NCBI GenBank assembly: GCA_024114885.1
Contig: CP099427.1
Span: 1,910,001-1,974,000 of the forward strand
Direction: 5' to 3'
Origin: Septoria linicola
Taxonomy: Eukaryota; Ascomycota; Dothideomycetes; Mycosphaerellales; Mycosphaerellaceae
Length of the DNA: 64,000 nt
This document shows positions 34,416-47,176 of this stretch, in pieces; positions within the stretch are counted from its first letter, which is position 1, and every line of letters starts with the position of its first letter. The position numbers and the translations under genes were made by a program. The notes beneath the pieces were generated by a model. It was not told the origin of the DNA, ran no database searches, and saw only the letters and a program-made list of their open reading frames with translations.

Positions 34416-36878
34416 TTACTCTGCAAACAGTCAGCCACATGCTCTCCCACGTTCCCAGATAAGACAGTCCCAAGGAGAGGATGGCGGCTGTCATACCTTT
34501 GCTCAAAGGCGAGGCTTCGACTTACTTGCAGCAGAAGTCAAATCAAATCGGTCAGCGTTGGCCAACTTGGCCCACACGTTGACGAAGTCCTGCTTGAACT
34601 TGGCCTCTCCGTCTGCGGCACCATACACCTCGGAGATGGCGCGGAATTCTGGGTGCGATCCGAAGACCAAGTCTGCACGAGTAGCAGTCCACTTCTTCGA
34701 TCCCGACTTGCGGTCGACACCATCGAACACGTCGCTGTCGCCAGTTGGCTTCCACTCGGTGCTCAGGTCGAGCAGGTTGACGAAGAAGTCGTTGGTCAGA
34801 ACGCCTGGCTGCTTGGTGAAGACACCATGCTGCGAGCCGTCCCAGTTCTGGTTCAGCACACGGAGACCACCGACAAGGGCAGCAAGCTCTGGTGCGGACA
34901 GTGTGAGTAGGTGGGCACGGTCAATGAGGAACTGCTCGGTCGAGACACGAGAAGTCGACTTTCCGTAGTTGCGGAAACCGTCGTTGAATGGCTCGAGGTG
35001 GGTGAACGACTCGACGTCGGTCTGCTCCTGTGTGGCATCGGTACGGCCGGGGGTGAATGGCACCTTGAGACCAGATGCCTTCTCAACGGCGGCGACACCG
35101 GCGAGGACGATCAAGTCGGCAACCGAGACCTGCTTGCCACTGTCTTTCTGGACCTTCTCCAATGTGCTGACAATCTCTTGCACCTGTTGTGGGTTGTTGA
35201 CCTCCCAGTTCTTCTGTGGCTCAAGTCGGATACGAGCACCATTGGCACCACCACGCTTGTCGCTGCCACGGAATGTCGAGGCAGATGCGAAGGCGACGGC
35301 GATAAATTTGCGAGGGTCGACACCCGTGCCGAGAATCTGCTGCTTGAGTCCCTCGGCGTCCTGCTCGCTGATGGTCTGGCTTGGTGGGTCTGGAATTGGG
35401 TCTTCCCAGATGGACACCTCCTTTGGAATCTCAGGTCCGAGCCAGCGGGCACGTGGACCCATGTCACGGTGAAGAAGCTTGAACCAGGCGCGGGCAAAGG
35501 CATCGTGGAGAGCCTGTGGGTCGTTGAGAAACTTGCGGGAAATCACATCAAACTCTGGGTCGAAGCGGAGGGCGAGATCGGAAGTCAGCATGTGTGGCTT
35601 CAGCTTGACGTTGGGATCATAGGCGTGAGGAATGATCTTGTCGTCGGTCTTGGCCACCCACTGGTTGGCACCAGCCGGTGACTTGGTGAGCTCCCAGTCG
35701 TACTTGTACATGTATTCGAGATACTTGTTAGACCACTGCACCGGAGTGCTCGTCCAGGTGACCTCCAAGCCAGATGTGATGGTGTCGGCACCCTTGCCAG
35801 ACTTGTACTGGTTGGCCCAGCCGAAGCCTTGAGCCTCGATGGGGCCTGCGTTTGGCTCGACGCCCAAGTTCTCTGATGGACCAGCACCGTGCGTCTTTCC
35901 GAATGCGTGACCACCAGCGATAAGAGCGACAGTCTCCTCGTGGTTCATGGCCATGCGGCCGAAAGTGGTCTTGATATCGCGGGCAGAAGCCAGTGGGTCT
36001 GGAACACCATCTGGACCCTCTGGGTTGACGTAGATCAGACCCATGTGAGCAGCCGCCAGCGGCTTCTCGAGGTCGCGAGAGTGGATGTCGCCGTGGCCCT
36101 TCTTCGACTGGTCACCGTCGACCACGCCGTGCTCTGCGAGACCCTCCTTGCCGTCTGAATACCGGACCTCGTTCCCGAGCCAGGTTTGCTCGCCGCCCCA
36201 GTAGACAGACTCATCCGCCTCCCAGGTGTCTGCACGACCACCGGCGAAGCCAAAGGTGCGAACACCCATGGACTCGAGGGCGACGTTTCCAGTGAGCAGG
36301 AACAGGTCCGCCCACGAGATCTTGTTGCCGTACTTGAGCTTAATTGGAAGAAGTAGACGACGGGCCTTGTCCAGAGAGACATTGTCAGGCCACGAGTTGA
36401 GGGGAGCAAATCGCTGCTGGCCCTCGCCACCGCCTCCCCGTCCGTCGAATACACGGTACGTGCCCGCACTGTGCCATGCCATTCGGACGAACAGACCACC
36501 GTAGTGGCCGAAATCTGCAGGCCACCATTCCTGTGAGTCGGTCATCAAGGCATTGAGATCCTTCTTGAGGCCATTGTAATCGAGGCTCTTGAATGCCTGA
36601 GCGTAGTCGAACTTGCCACCGAATGGATCCGTTCGCTCGGTGTGCTGCCTCAGAATTTGTGTGCGCAGCTCATTTGGCCACCAGTCACGGTTGCGGGTAC
36701 CACCACCGCCAACGTTGGCGTGCTTGACTGGGCACTCTCCCATGGTTGCGGAATGTCTGATGTGTGTTGTGAGGGGGATAAAGGGTTTCGCTACTGATGA
36801 GCGTAGATTGTGAGAGAATAGCAGGAGAGAGCGGGCTCGGACAGTTTTGTTGCTGCTGCTGACCGTCCGCAGAAACAT
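34416..36878 (-). CDS. katG: Catalase-peroxidase (KatG type), possible mitochondrial pre-sequence
   Basis: Main exon ends at 34526; a 105-nt intron (GTAAGT donor 34525, GCTGAC branch, TTTGCAG acceptor 34421) leads to a last exon of five bases (34420-34416) that carries the stop. The spliced end is LTSAAK, and from MGECPVKH (ATG 36743) the protein is 740 aa, the usual KatG length. Without splicing the end would read SKSKPRL. Active-site residues: distal RMAWH, the Trp-Tyr-Met adduct (AWH, LIYVNPEGP, GRMAMNHEE) and proximal His in AGGHAFGKTHGAG. A C-terminal inactive duplicate domain is present. The enzyme dismutates and reduces H2O2. An in-frame ATG at 36878 adds 45 residues, MFLRTVSSSNKTVRARSLLL..., basic with no acidic residue, like a mitochondrial pre-sequence. 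Dual start use would give two locations; this is inference. Confidence 0.95.
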
Positions 36879-38082
36879 CGTTGGGGGAGCGAGCAGCACC
36901 AGCTTTCGCCGTGCTGGACCTGGACAGTGGAGCTCTTCTCGCCCTCCGGGTCAGGCAATGGCAGCTGCGATCCCAGCCAACCCCGCGCTTTCCGATTGTT
37001 CCCTCGCGCCTACCCCACTACCATCAGCCAATCAGCGCCGTCAAAAAGTCAGCCTCGGTCGCTCCTTCCTCTTTGGCACAGCGAGAGCGGACGACAAACA
37101 TCTGCTGGCCTCGACTTGGCGGCGGAAGGTGGTCAATCTCTGCACAGTCCATGACGCACCCGGAAGGCGTGCTCTATCGTCTGCATCGTTTCATGTCTCT
37201 GTGTGTTTCGACGCGGTTCTGGTGGCGGCGAACCAGCACAAACAGTCGCCATTGGTGCAGTGCTGATCGTGCTCCCGCTGCTCCACCTCCGTTGCCGACA
37301 GGGAGCCTGGTCCTGGTCTCAGATCCAACAGAGACATGTCAAAACTCACCAGATCCCGCCGACAGACCGTGATGGTTTCCAGACCGACAGCGACGTTCTG
37401 CAAAGCTGGACGTGGATACAGACCACACTCGTGCTGTGGGACACGACGACCAGATGTGGCGAAAATGTGCTTCAGCGCACTCTGCAGATCACGACTTTCC
37501 TTTGGAGCATTTCCTCACCCAATGCTGCTCAGATTGGGAAGCTTGTAGCGTTGCAGGTTCACGCTTCCGCACGAGCTCCGCACTTGGCCTGCTATTGCTC
37601 GCCACTCAATCCGTTCCCAATTCAGTGGACAGATGGAGCTTGTCAAGTCGCAGCATTTGCTCGAATGAGTTGCATCATCGGAGGCTCACATTTCTTGCTG
37701 ACTACAGTAGCTGATAGCGAGGAAATGCTGTTCATGGCACGACTTGATACTGGACACAGGTCAAAGCGAGCACTGTATCTTCCAGAATGCACCGTAGCGA
37801 TTGCCGGTATGATGCAACTACACCTCCTCTCCTGGCACGAATGTCAACTCATATGCAGGTCTGCAGACAGCACGCCACAGATGTTCGGTACCTGCCAAGA
37901 CTGTTCAACTATTACGCCATCAACATGACCTTGTGATCATATCGGTGTACTCGACTGTATACATTCTGAAGCGCCATGGCCACAATCCTGGAGATCAGAT
38001 CGGGCCACGGCTATTGGCTGCGGTGTCAATTCCGCTCCATCCTGGTCATCTTCGCTCGGCACTTGGACAGTTCTCCGAAAGC
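36879..38082. other. Intergenic, katG promoter
   Basis: A 241-codon plus-strand frame at 37203-37928 starts only at a GTG and has no family signature, so it is not called. The rest is promoter and 3' flank. Confidence 0.45.
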
Positions 38083-39861
38083 TCATCGTGATCCCGTCTC
38101 TGCAGAGTGAACCACCTTCCTTCGCAAATCCCTGCGATAGAACCACCACACTGTCCACGTAATGGCGAACTGTGCCACAAAGGCGCATGCAGAGAAGATG
38201 AAGCCCTTCGTGAACTTTGGTGCGTCGACTTGAGGGTAGGTCAAAAGTGGCAGCCAGGCATTGAAGGCATACCCAAAGCTGTTCATCAGTCCCAGCACAA
38301 TCGACCGTTCCTCAGCGTCTCCACCACAGATCTCACTGCATTTGATGTCAGCATAGGATCCTGCGAACGACAACAGTTGTCACCACTTACTTCGCCCATG
38401 ACATACTGATGGGACCGTACGGGACCGACACCCGATATATCTCGAACGCGAACCACTTCAATCCGCTCGGCACATTCCAGATTGCGAGAATGATCACGCA
38501 AAAGAGCCCGAAGAACGTCGACACGGACATGAGCGCCGCGCGATGGCGCCAGTAGTCGGAGAAGATGGCCAGAACGATGGTTGAGACAGCCTGCACCGCC
38601 GATTGAGTCGTGGGAATAATGTTGATCAGCTCAACCGAGTACCCACGGGCTTTGAGCCACAGCGACATGGGATTGATGCTGGAAGAAGCGCCCTACACAC
38701 CATGAGCAAGATCTCGGAGTTCTCCAACAGGCAGAACCCACAGTGTTGATGAAGATGATGTACAGTACTGTCAGCAGATACACGTGCCATCTGCCGAAGA
38801 TGCGCTTCCACGCAGACCAGCCCAACTTCTTGCGAGGAGCGCGCCCAACAGAGTCCATGCGCTTTTGGGCGAGCTCAATCTGGTCTCTACGCAGGTAGAA
38901 GGCGCGTGAGTTCTCTGGCAGGTCCGGGATCAGGAAAAGGCCTGCGACGGCGATTGGAGCAGAGATGACACCGTCCATGATGAATAACCACTGCCATCCT
39001 GGACGCCAAATTAGCCTCTGCGACGCACAAACATGTCTCCTGGACGTACCCGCAAGTCCGCTGGTCCCATTGAGGCCTTTGTACACGCCAGCTTGCAAGT
39101 ACCCGCTGAACATGCTCGCGAGCGCTGAACTGGCGTGGAAAATGCATGCTCTCTTCGCAAGCTCGCTCGGCTTGTACCATGATCCCAAAATCATGTGCGC
39201 AGCAGGATAGAAGATGGACTCGAACAATCCCACGAAGAATCGAATCACAATGACATGGTTGGAAGTCTTGGCTGCAGCAAGACAGAATGTCAGAACGGTC
39301 CAGACCATCTCGCAAAATGGGATCCAGATTGAAGGCCGGACTTTGGTCAAGATGATCTGCGATGGGATTTGGCCAACAACATAGCCAGTCGTCCACGCAA
39401 CGTCGACATAGTTGATCTGGTTCTGGTTCATGGCCAGATCCTCTTTCATGCCTGAGACGAAGGCATTTGCGATGTTGCTGAGTCCGGTCAGTCTTCGCAG
39501 CAAATGAGATTCTGGCTGCTTTCACTCACGTCTGATCGAGATTCTTGATGAAGTAACCCAGAGAAAGGATGATCAACACACTAGTATCGAGCCTTTGCAG
39601 GAACGCTGTCTCTTCCTTTGGTCGGCCAGGCTCGTAATCCCATATATATGCCCACCACGGAACTCTTGGCTTGTTTGCCTCATGCTCGGAGGCCGGGGAG
39701 ATCACTCCGCTCGAGTCGGCATCACTCGCTGGTCGAGCATCGATGGTGTATCGCTTCTCTATCGCCGTGGAAGCCATCTCCGGAAGAAGTGACTGAAGCT
39801 CATCCAAAGTAGCAGAGGAACGTCTTTGCTGATAAAGACCATATTCTGATCTGTTGGGCAT
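38083..39861 (-). CDS. MFS transporter, pantothenate/vitamin (Liz1/Fen2-like) family
   Basis: Five exons: 39861-39530, 39477-39050, 38998-38742, 38692-38391 and 38335-38083 (523 aa). Introns are 49-55 nt. Conserved blocks appear only after splicing: YFIKNLDQT/NIANAFVSG, GLAG/WQWLFIMDG, FINT/GASSSINPMSLWLK and SMSWAN/EICGGDAEERSIVLG. The pre-helix block WDYEPGRPKEETAFLQRLD is typical of this subgroup. Twelve helices. Substrate of relatives: pantothenate, biotin or related acids with protons; the specific one is unknown. Confidence 0.9.
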
Positions 39862-40911
39862 CTTGCAAGCAAAAGATCTGCACTAGCCCACCAGCACGCC
39901 ATGCGCTGTCCACGCGACAGTCCGGCAGTCACACCTCAGACAATCGATACAGTGGAGTTCTGTGCAAGCGATACTCCGTGCAGACAGATCCGCCCGCAGA
40001 AGTACTCGTCCGATAAGATAACAGGTGGATGCATTGTGAAGCAGACTTATCCCCACAACCTCCTACAACACGCTCGGCAGTCTCCATCACAACACCATGG
40101 AAGCACGAGAGGAGATATGAAGTCAGCGGATATACTACGGGACTGGCAACACAAGATTATGATTGGGGTAGACTTGCAGGAACGCTGGTCTTGGCGTGTA
40201 TGAGAAGCTCGACAAGCTAGATTGCGCCATAGCCCAAGGAAGAATGCTTGATCGCGTAAGCTATCCTCGCTTCCGCTTCTCGATGGTTTCAAGGCACGAT
40301 GGGTACGCATATACTCCACGCTGCGGCTTCGAATGCCTGTCAAGACAGCAGAACACACAGATGATGCAGTCAGCCAGACCCGAACTCTTCAGAGATGGAG
40401 ATAGCCATCGTGGGCGGCTGGCTTGTGCAACGTTGTTCCTCTTGGACTGGTCGACTAAGATTCAATGTGACCGCACGGCCAGCATCAATGCGGGTCGCAC
40501 CACTGCGCAAGCACTGGCGGTCGATCTCACAACAGACCTGTCTGTGTAAGCCATTGATTCGCATCCTAGGCCAGGATTATGAAGGCGACAATTCTCGAGC
40601 GAGAGCAGTAATCGCTCAAGGACGCACGTTTGAAGAAGCAGTCGTAGTATTGCCTCTGCTACCTCCTAAGCTATGCACAGGAGGAGCACCCGCTTCATGA
40701 GTGACTCCTGTACCTACATGATTGTCGCACAAGTCCATTGCGCCATTCCTCCATTCCAAGCCCACCCAGGCTGAGCTATCTTGTCGGTCGAGCACAGGCT
40801 GTATCTGAGCCAAAGGCTAATCCAGGTTAAATCACGACCAAATTCAGTCTGAACGTGACTATTTCTGACCTCCGCCCAATGTCGCTGTTCGCCGGCAAGC
40901 CGAACACTCTC
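39862..40911. other. Intergenic, no supported gene
   Basis: Only short frames without motifs. Left part is upstream region of the transporter gene. Confidence 0.45.
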
Positions 40912-41825
40912 CTACTCGATGAACCACTGGAAAGTAGCGAACGCGCCCGTGTTGTCAGGATGATCGGGCGTGCCGGTGAAGATGGACACGAAGAATTCAC
41001 CTGGGCTTTGCTGATTGTCACGGAACTCGTTGAATCCATTAATCAAGGGATCTGCTTCCTCTGGTGCAATGAAGTTTGCAGTCCCTTGAGTGAACTCCAG
41101 GGTGATTCTGATAGTTTCTCCTTGGTCGCCCACGCTCTCCGATTGGACTGTGGTCTGGCCGCCCTGTTCGTATGCTCTCGCGAATGCCGCGTCGAATGTC
41201 GACTCGATTTGTGTGTCCTCATCAATGGTGGTTTCAACCTGCACCGCGCTCGAAGATGTGACCACGAAGAAGTACGGAGTGTTGGGGCACTGATAGACAT
41301 CTCCGTCCACGCGCTTCAGAATCGGGAAGCCGCTTCTCGAAAATGTCACATCGTCTCGCTTGGAAAAAGCGGGATTCGTGCCACGAATCTTCTTGATGGC
41401 CTTGGGCTTGACCGAGGCGCGCTTCTTTGATTGAGGACCAACGTTCATGACATGCGTCGCTCTGCTTGGGGCATCGGCGTCAAGTGTTGTGCAGATGCCA
41501 GAGAGGGCAACTTGTCCCTCGTACTGATCACAATTCTCACCAGAGAAGAGGTTGTAAGTGTTTCCATCATCTTTAGTGAGAATGTACTTGCGGAAGTGTT
41601 AGCACGGGCCCAGGCTACCTCGTCTCGAGAGCAGTTTCATGCTCAAGGGAAGATCTTGATACTCACGGAGCCGACAGAACCAAATGGGATGCACTCTCCG
41701 AGCCCGAGTGGACTGACAAGAGCTTGATTGGCGCCATGGCAAGCCGATCCCTGGTAAGTCGAGAGAGAGTCGGCAGCAACAATGGATGCGAGAGCGCTGC
41801 TCGCAGCGAGAAGTTTGCCCAACAT
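40912..41825 (-). CDS. Small secreted protein, unknown family (277 aa)
   Basis: Exons 41825-41667 and 41586-40912, separated by an 80-nt intron (GTGAGT donor, GCTAAC branch, GCAAG acceptor). Signal peptide MLGKLLAASSALASIVAADS. The mature part has five cysteines (SACHG, GECIP, ENCDQY, SGICTT, YQCPN), a basic middle with KKR and SKR sites, then an acidic, Thr/Gln-rich C-terminal domain ending GAFATFQWFIE. Size and signal fit a secreted effector or cell-wall protein. A TATA box precedes it. Family not recognised. Confidence 0.75.
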
Positions 41826-41955
41826 GGTTGGAGCTCGTGAACAGTGGATGGATTGCGATCGGCGAGAGGAGAAAGGTATCAAGTCGAGCAGATGAGACTT
41901 GGAAGTACTGATGTTGAGGAGTCGATGGTGAGTGATTGTCTGCGGACGACGCTGC

Positions 41956-41963
41956 TCTTATAC
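41956..41963 (-). promoter_or_regulatory. TATA box of the small secreted protein gene
   Basis: TATAAGAG on the minus strand about 130 bp upstream of the ATG at 41825. Confidence 0.4.
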
Positions 41964-43155
41964 AGGCTCATCCTCAAGAGTCCTGAATACCACACGTCAT
42001 GTGGATCTCCGTGCAGTTGCAACCAACATCTCGCCTCGATGACCGTATCGCCGAAGGAATGCCTAGTAGTGTCGAGTAGATACCACCTTCTGGATCAAGC
42101 AGATGCTCTGCGCTGATGCGAAGGAAGAGGATCCTTCCTGCAGTGCGTTTCGTGTTGGAGATTTACACAGAGGTCCTCGTTCATGCACAAAAAACTATAC
42201 TAGGCGGCTGAAGGTTGTTGGTCAGTACTCTCATCGGCTCAGACGGCGCTGCTTATCCAGTCTTTGGGCGACACAATGCTTGGCATGCTTCACAAGCCCG
42301 TGATGAGAAGTGGACCAGCACAGTGCGTGCATGTATCGAGCAGGACGAATGGAGGCGAAGCAACGCGAAGGAGTAGCCAAGCAAAGCGAAGGATTGTGCG
42401 AGGTACTCTTCGATGCCTTAGCACTCGGCTCCGGCTCCGCTGGCCAACAGATAATGACTGCCGTACTACGTGGTGTCCACATGGATTCCTCGAAGGAAGC
42501 ACTAAAAGCTGCAGTGTAACTGTCGATCTGTGTTGGTATGCTTGGCTTTCTGACGTCAAACGTCAGTTCAGCTACATCCTCTCACATGCCAAGAGCAGTG
42601 GTAGGAAGCCTGTATCCCACTAGCGAATCCTTCAACCCCATCCTGGACAGTTCCAACATCAGATCGACGATATCTGAAGCAGTCTTTTGGGGATTTGTTG
42701 CATGTCATCGAGCGCTTTGACGCTTCCCATAGCAGGGAAATAGAGCAGCTCCGAGTTCCGAAATAGCACTAGAAGAGACTGTAGCCTTCCTGCTATTCAC
42801 GCATGCGGACTGCCGCTTCTGCTTCTCTTCGTTTCACGATCAGGCCCAGCGGTGGCGACGGCCACCTCAAAGGGGCTTTTGGCAGAAGCCTGCTGTCCAT
42901 CTGTGTGCCTCTGAATATCTCGACTTATTTACAACAAGCCTAGCAACACACCGTTGGAGAGCATGTAGAATCCTCGTAGCTTCACTCTGAAACTGACGCG
43001 AAAGCAAACACCACGATCGCCGATTCCTTTTCTGAGAATCTGTTGATGGTCGTCGAGCCAGGGCGCGGACAAAGGAGTGAAATGTTGATTCGCTCACATG
43101 CCTAGCATTGGCATCTCGAGGCTGTTAGTACTGCTCACTATGCCGTCGCGATTTA
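41964..43155. other. Intergenic, no supported gene
   Basis: Short frames on both strands between 42103 and 42720 overlap each other and show no motif. Confidence 0.45.
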
Positions 43156-43968
43156 GTGACTACTACGTGTTGCCAGACGCTCAGTCTTCCGGCCGTCGAC
43201 ACTGCCTTTGATCTTCTCATGCTCGCTGTCATCGCACATAATGCCCTCGATGACCATTCTCTGTTCTCATCCGAGATACAACCTATTCTGAAAGTCTTTG
43301 GGCTTACGTCCGAGGCTGGACTGGCCATGCTGGGTGCGTGGAGGAGTTCAATACTCGGCCAGTCAGAAACTTTGGAACAGTTTGACTTGAATGTGCTCTC
43401 GGCCTGTCAGGGTGATTATCCAATGACTCAAGAAGTTCCTGATGTCTCGGAAGTTCTCTTGAGATCGTGTAAAACAGCAACTTTCGATGCAACGCCTGGC
43501 GGGCGCCTCGAAGTGCGACCATCTCGTCGAGATGAGAACTTGCAGTTACTGTCATGTGATAAGCAAAGGCTTGGGGCCAACGGCTTCATCGCTTCACTTG
43601 ATACTGTAACAGAGGTCGAGTTCAAGATCCTTATCGATGGGATAGTCCATGATATCGTGGCGCGAGTGACGTCCACAGCAAGAACTGGTGATCTTCTTCC
43701 TCGAACTGGACACCATGTGTTCGCACATCCGGACAGGATCCTTGTCTCCGGCAAGATGCGGCAAGACTCTCGCTGGAAGCCCGGCGTGTCGTGGAACGAG
43801 GCGGAGGAATCTATTGAACCGGCACGTATGACTTCGCAACGCCTAGTAGTCGCGCGCTGGGCAGGACCCGGCTTGTGGAAGTTCATTGGACAAGGTTACA
43901 TCACCGTCTGCAGTCGCGTATCGTCAGTCGACTGCAGCTATGCAGCCTGTCTGCTTCACACTGGGTAG
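43156..43968 (+). CDS. Possible hypothetical protein (~270 codons)
   Basis: A frame of 270 codons with balanced composition, but it opens at a GTG. The first ATG in frame is in LLMLAVIAHNAL about 20 codons in. Segments such as VEFKILIDGIVHDIVARV and RLVVARWAGPGLWKFIGQGY look protein-like. No family recognised; it may be a non-coding frame. Confidence 0.3.
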   Translation: MTTTCCQTLSLPAVDTAFDLLMLAVIAHNALDDHSLFSSEIQPILKVFGLTSEAGLAMLGAWRSSILGQSETLEQFDLNVLSACQGDYPMTQEVPDVSEVLLRSCKTATFDATPGGRLEVRPSRRDENLQLLSCDKQRLGANGFIASLDTVTEVEFKILIDGIVHDIVARVTSTARTGDLLPRTGHHVFAHPDRILVSGKMRQDSRWKPGVSWNEAEESIEPARMTSQRLVVARWAGPGLWKFIGQGYITVCSRVSSVDCSYAACLLHTG

Positions 43969-45466
43969 ATTGTCTTTCGAGCCAGTCATATTCCCTGATG
44001 AGCAAAGAGGCTACATTGATGTTGTGGACACATTGCAATGTGCTATGGCATACAGTCGAGCGTGAGAGACTAGCAGCTTTAGATGGAATCGTTGCGACGC
44101 AGCCGCCTTCATCTTACATCTCCATTCCAGCGGAACCGCCTGCGGGCTATAATTCCTATCGCAACTCTTGCCGTGTGCATATTGAGCCGCGATAGAAAGA
44201 GACATTTTGCGATTATGTGTCCTTACCAGCACAGAATTCTCCTCACCTTTGGCATACCGAAGAATCTAGAGACTTCGTGTACGCGATAAAGCGACTAGGA
44301 GTCGGCGGAAGATATGGGCAAGACCTGGATGCTTAACGATTGACGCGTGGATAGGACCAGGGCTGGTGAGATGTGTATAACGGCAGCAAGATGAAGTGTT
44401 AGCACGGTGCACCAACAGCATTTACAATACCTCATACTCGGTCAAATGATGTACCACCGAGACTACTCGATATTCTCTGATGTCCGGGCAGCGGAAACGG
44501 CGCAAAATATGTCTGGCTATGAGATGTAGCTCTTTCCAATAGCTTACGCGTCCGCGGCATGACCTGCAGTGTGCCTGTAGCGTTGACTCGCACAACAATC
44601 AAGCGATGTTAGTGCAAAGTTCGAAGTCCGCTCCGGTCAGATCAGTGATCGTATCTTGAACTCTAGACAGCCCTTCGGCAAGGATGAAGCTCTCAGCGTT
44701 CAACAGGTGGACTTCGCTGTAACAAAGGTCTGTGAAGGCATAAGCGATCGTATGACTCGAGAAGCACTCAGATCAAATGTTAGAAGTGGGATGTCACTGC
44801 GAGGAGGCGGCTGGCCGAATCGGGCATGACGTTTCACATCTGTGGTAATCACAACTCATCTGATACGCTGCAGTCCCAGCCCGTGCAACCGTGCCTCCCA
44901 TTACCCGTCGCTTATCCACGTTGTGCCTCGAACTCCGCAAGACTTCTTGCTCCACCTCAGCACCTCACTTGTTGTCAGGAAAGTGGTCTCTCACCATTTC
45001 TGGACTGTCTGAAGGAACGTACACCACGCCAGCAGCTCGAAATAAGCTTTTACAAGACTTGAACGTGTACAGATCTTGAGACGAAACACCAGCATGATAC
45101 AGCATACAATGCTGTCCAATAGACCCATTTCGGCCAGTCTTCGCCTTTGTCAAAGCCTGAAGATGACCCCGATACACAAGCAAGCCAATCACGGCTGAAC
45201 AGCAATGCATCACCATGAAACGAAGTACTTTTCCTTCCATTCCGCATCTTACAAATCCACCAGGGTATCATTGCATCTCCTTCCATTACTCCGCTCATCG
45301 AAGAAAGGGGAGCGCCAGAATCAATCTCGAGTTCGAAGCCTCGCCCCTATGCCTTCCACTTATCGTCCCCTGCCCAGCCGTCTCCTTCGTTCGCATACGC
45401 TCCAACAGCGTACGAATGCACATCCGTCTCTGCTTGAAAGATCATGGCTCACAACAGGAGCCCTGA
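43969..45466. other. Intergenic, no supported gene
   Basis: No gene or repeat seen. Confidence 0.4.
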
Positions 45467-45778
45467 TTATCGACCTTCGAGCCTCTCCAGATCGGCATAC
45501 GCGTCCAGGACAAGAATCTTCAGCAGCTCCGCATCGGCATCCTGGAGCATTTCTGGGTACGCTCTGATGCTGTCCCATTTGCTGGCGATCTCTCGAATGG
45601 GCCACCATCTCTGATCGTTGCTAGCCATTTGTGCCTCTGAGATTCTGCGAACAATGCGACTGGCCATGGACATGATCTCGCCCAGTAGCTCTCTAGCGGA
45701 GTAGCTGGCATTGTGAAGACGAACGTATCGAGGATTGCTGCTGGCCTCGGTGAGGAGTTGTCGAATAGTCTTTGGCAT
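45467..45778 (-). CDS. Small hypothetical protein (103 aa)
   Basis: Complete frame from ATG 45778: MPKTIRQLLTEASSNPRYVR, then mostly helix (SARELLGEIMSMASRIVRRI and ELLKILVLDAYADLERLEGR). Intracellular, no signal peptide. No family recognised. The CT-rich sequence after the stop and the regular helical pattern favour a real gene. Confidence 0.45.
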   Translation of the reverse strand: MPKTIRQLLTEASSNPRYVRLHNASYSARELLGEIMSMASRIVRRISEAQMASNDQRWWPIREIASKWDSIRAYPEMLQDADAELLKILVLDAYADLERLEGR

Positions 45779-46296
45779 GATTGCAGAGCTTCACGACGCC
45801 GCTTCCAGAGTCCCGCTGACTGCCGCTACTGGCAGGCAGGAATCAGATTCGGATTCTTAGCAGTTGCGCGCGCACTACCGATGACAAGTGGAGATTGTAC
45901 GTCCGCCTCAGCAGCACACTTCACACACGACAAGGTCGATGTCGTTGCCCCCTCCTCTCCTGGTAGCAAGACACACAACCGTTATTGCCGGATATGCCTG
46001 TCTGCCCTTTCTTCGTCATCGCCACGAATCGCGCAACGTACGATGTGCGGCCGCACGAGACCTTCCGTTCGTCCAAGGGTCTTGGCTAGCTAGCAAGATG
46101 CCCGCAGACCACACATGCAGTCCCCTGAGCGAGCCGGCCAGTGTAAGCGAATACGGTATGCTTGCTCATCTAATAAGGTGACGCTGTGACTGGAAGGCTA
46201 GCAATGGAAATGCATGCCGTGCAAGCTCTTTTCGCGGAACTCGGCCGACCTCGGGTGGGCCGGGGAAAGCTTGGGTGGGGACTAACAGCGCACCCG

Positions 46297-47176
46297 GAGC
46301 GAATCACAGGACGGCATTGTTCGTACGAGGCAGTATTGCATCAATATCCGATTGATGAGAATCAATGTCAGGGCCGGTCCAGCAAACTGCGAAGATCGTC
46401 GCAGACCAGAGAAGCGTCGTTTGGATGGCTTGGCAGAGCTACAAAGTTCGACTGAAACGAGAAGGCTCAGCGCAATCGCATGCTGAACGAGCAGTGTCGG
46501 AAGATTCCATCTGACTGCAGAACCAGGCATACTGCTATCAATGCACAATGCGAGTAGACTGTTATTGAATCCCAGGCGTCGAAAGATCATGGCACTGAAC
46601 GCTTAATCAGACTCGCCAGAGCGAACACAGGACTGCATTGTTCGTACGAGGCATTCTTGCGCCAATATCCGACCGATGAAAAGCATTGTGGTTCTCCGGA
46701 CCTGCCACAGATTGAGGTCGATCAGGGTATCACGAAGAGCAGAAGCTGGAGCTAGGAAGATGCTAGTCTCGAGTTCGAACCGAGACAATTACCGCCAAGA
46801 ACATAAGGACTCAGCGAGCAATCTTCGAGAACGCGGTCTGGAAGAGCATCGCAGCTGCCCAGTGGACAGGTGGAGCGACCGGAGATGCTGGAACTGGATT
46901 GCAACATCCCCTATAGACGCGGCGAACGCCGTCAGGCTATGCGTAGCCGGATCACGGCACACATTGAACGAGCTTTGTGTGTACATAATGCGGAGTTCTC
47001 TGTATGCATAGGAGATGCTGCAAGGGAACCGCAGTCGGTACTGACTACTGTCGATTACAAACACTGCCACTTAGACAACTCGAAGCATTGAAATTGACGA
47101 ACGATTTGAAAGACCCGCGCTCAAGGCTTTTTCCAAGGCTCGAAAGATCGCGGAAATGAACGCTCAATCAGCTTCG
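46297..47176. repeat. Dispersed degenerate repeat, three partial copies
   Basis: A ~62-bp segment at 46297-46359 (CATTGTTCGTACGAGGCA core) recurs at 46619-46679 with about 85 % identity by eye. A second segment at 46578-46611 (CGAAAGATC...AATGAACGCTCAATCAG type) recurs at 47139-47176. The intergenic region 45779-47393 holds nothing else I can support. Confidence 0.5.

Noticed and set aside
34911..35681. 256-codon plus-strand frame opposite katG
   Set aside because: It is the antisense of a highly conserved enzyme and its composition follows from katG codon use.
37203..37928. 241-codon plus-strand frame
   Set aside because: Starts at GTG, no family motif, and lies in promoter-like DNA of katG.
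46755..46795. T-arm-like hairpin with a B-box-like GGTTCGAA on the minus strand
   Set aside because: No acceptor, D or anticodon arm could be found on either side, even allowing GT-AG inserts, so it is not called as a tRNA.
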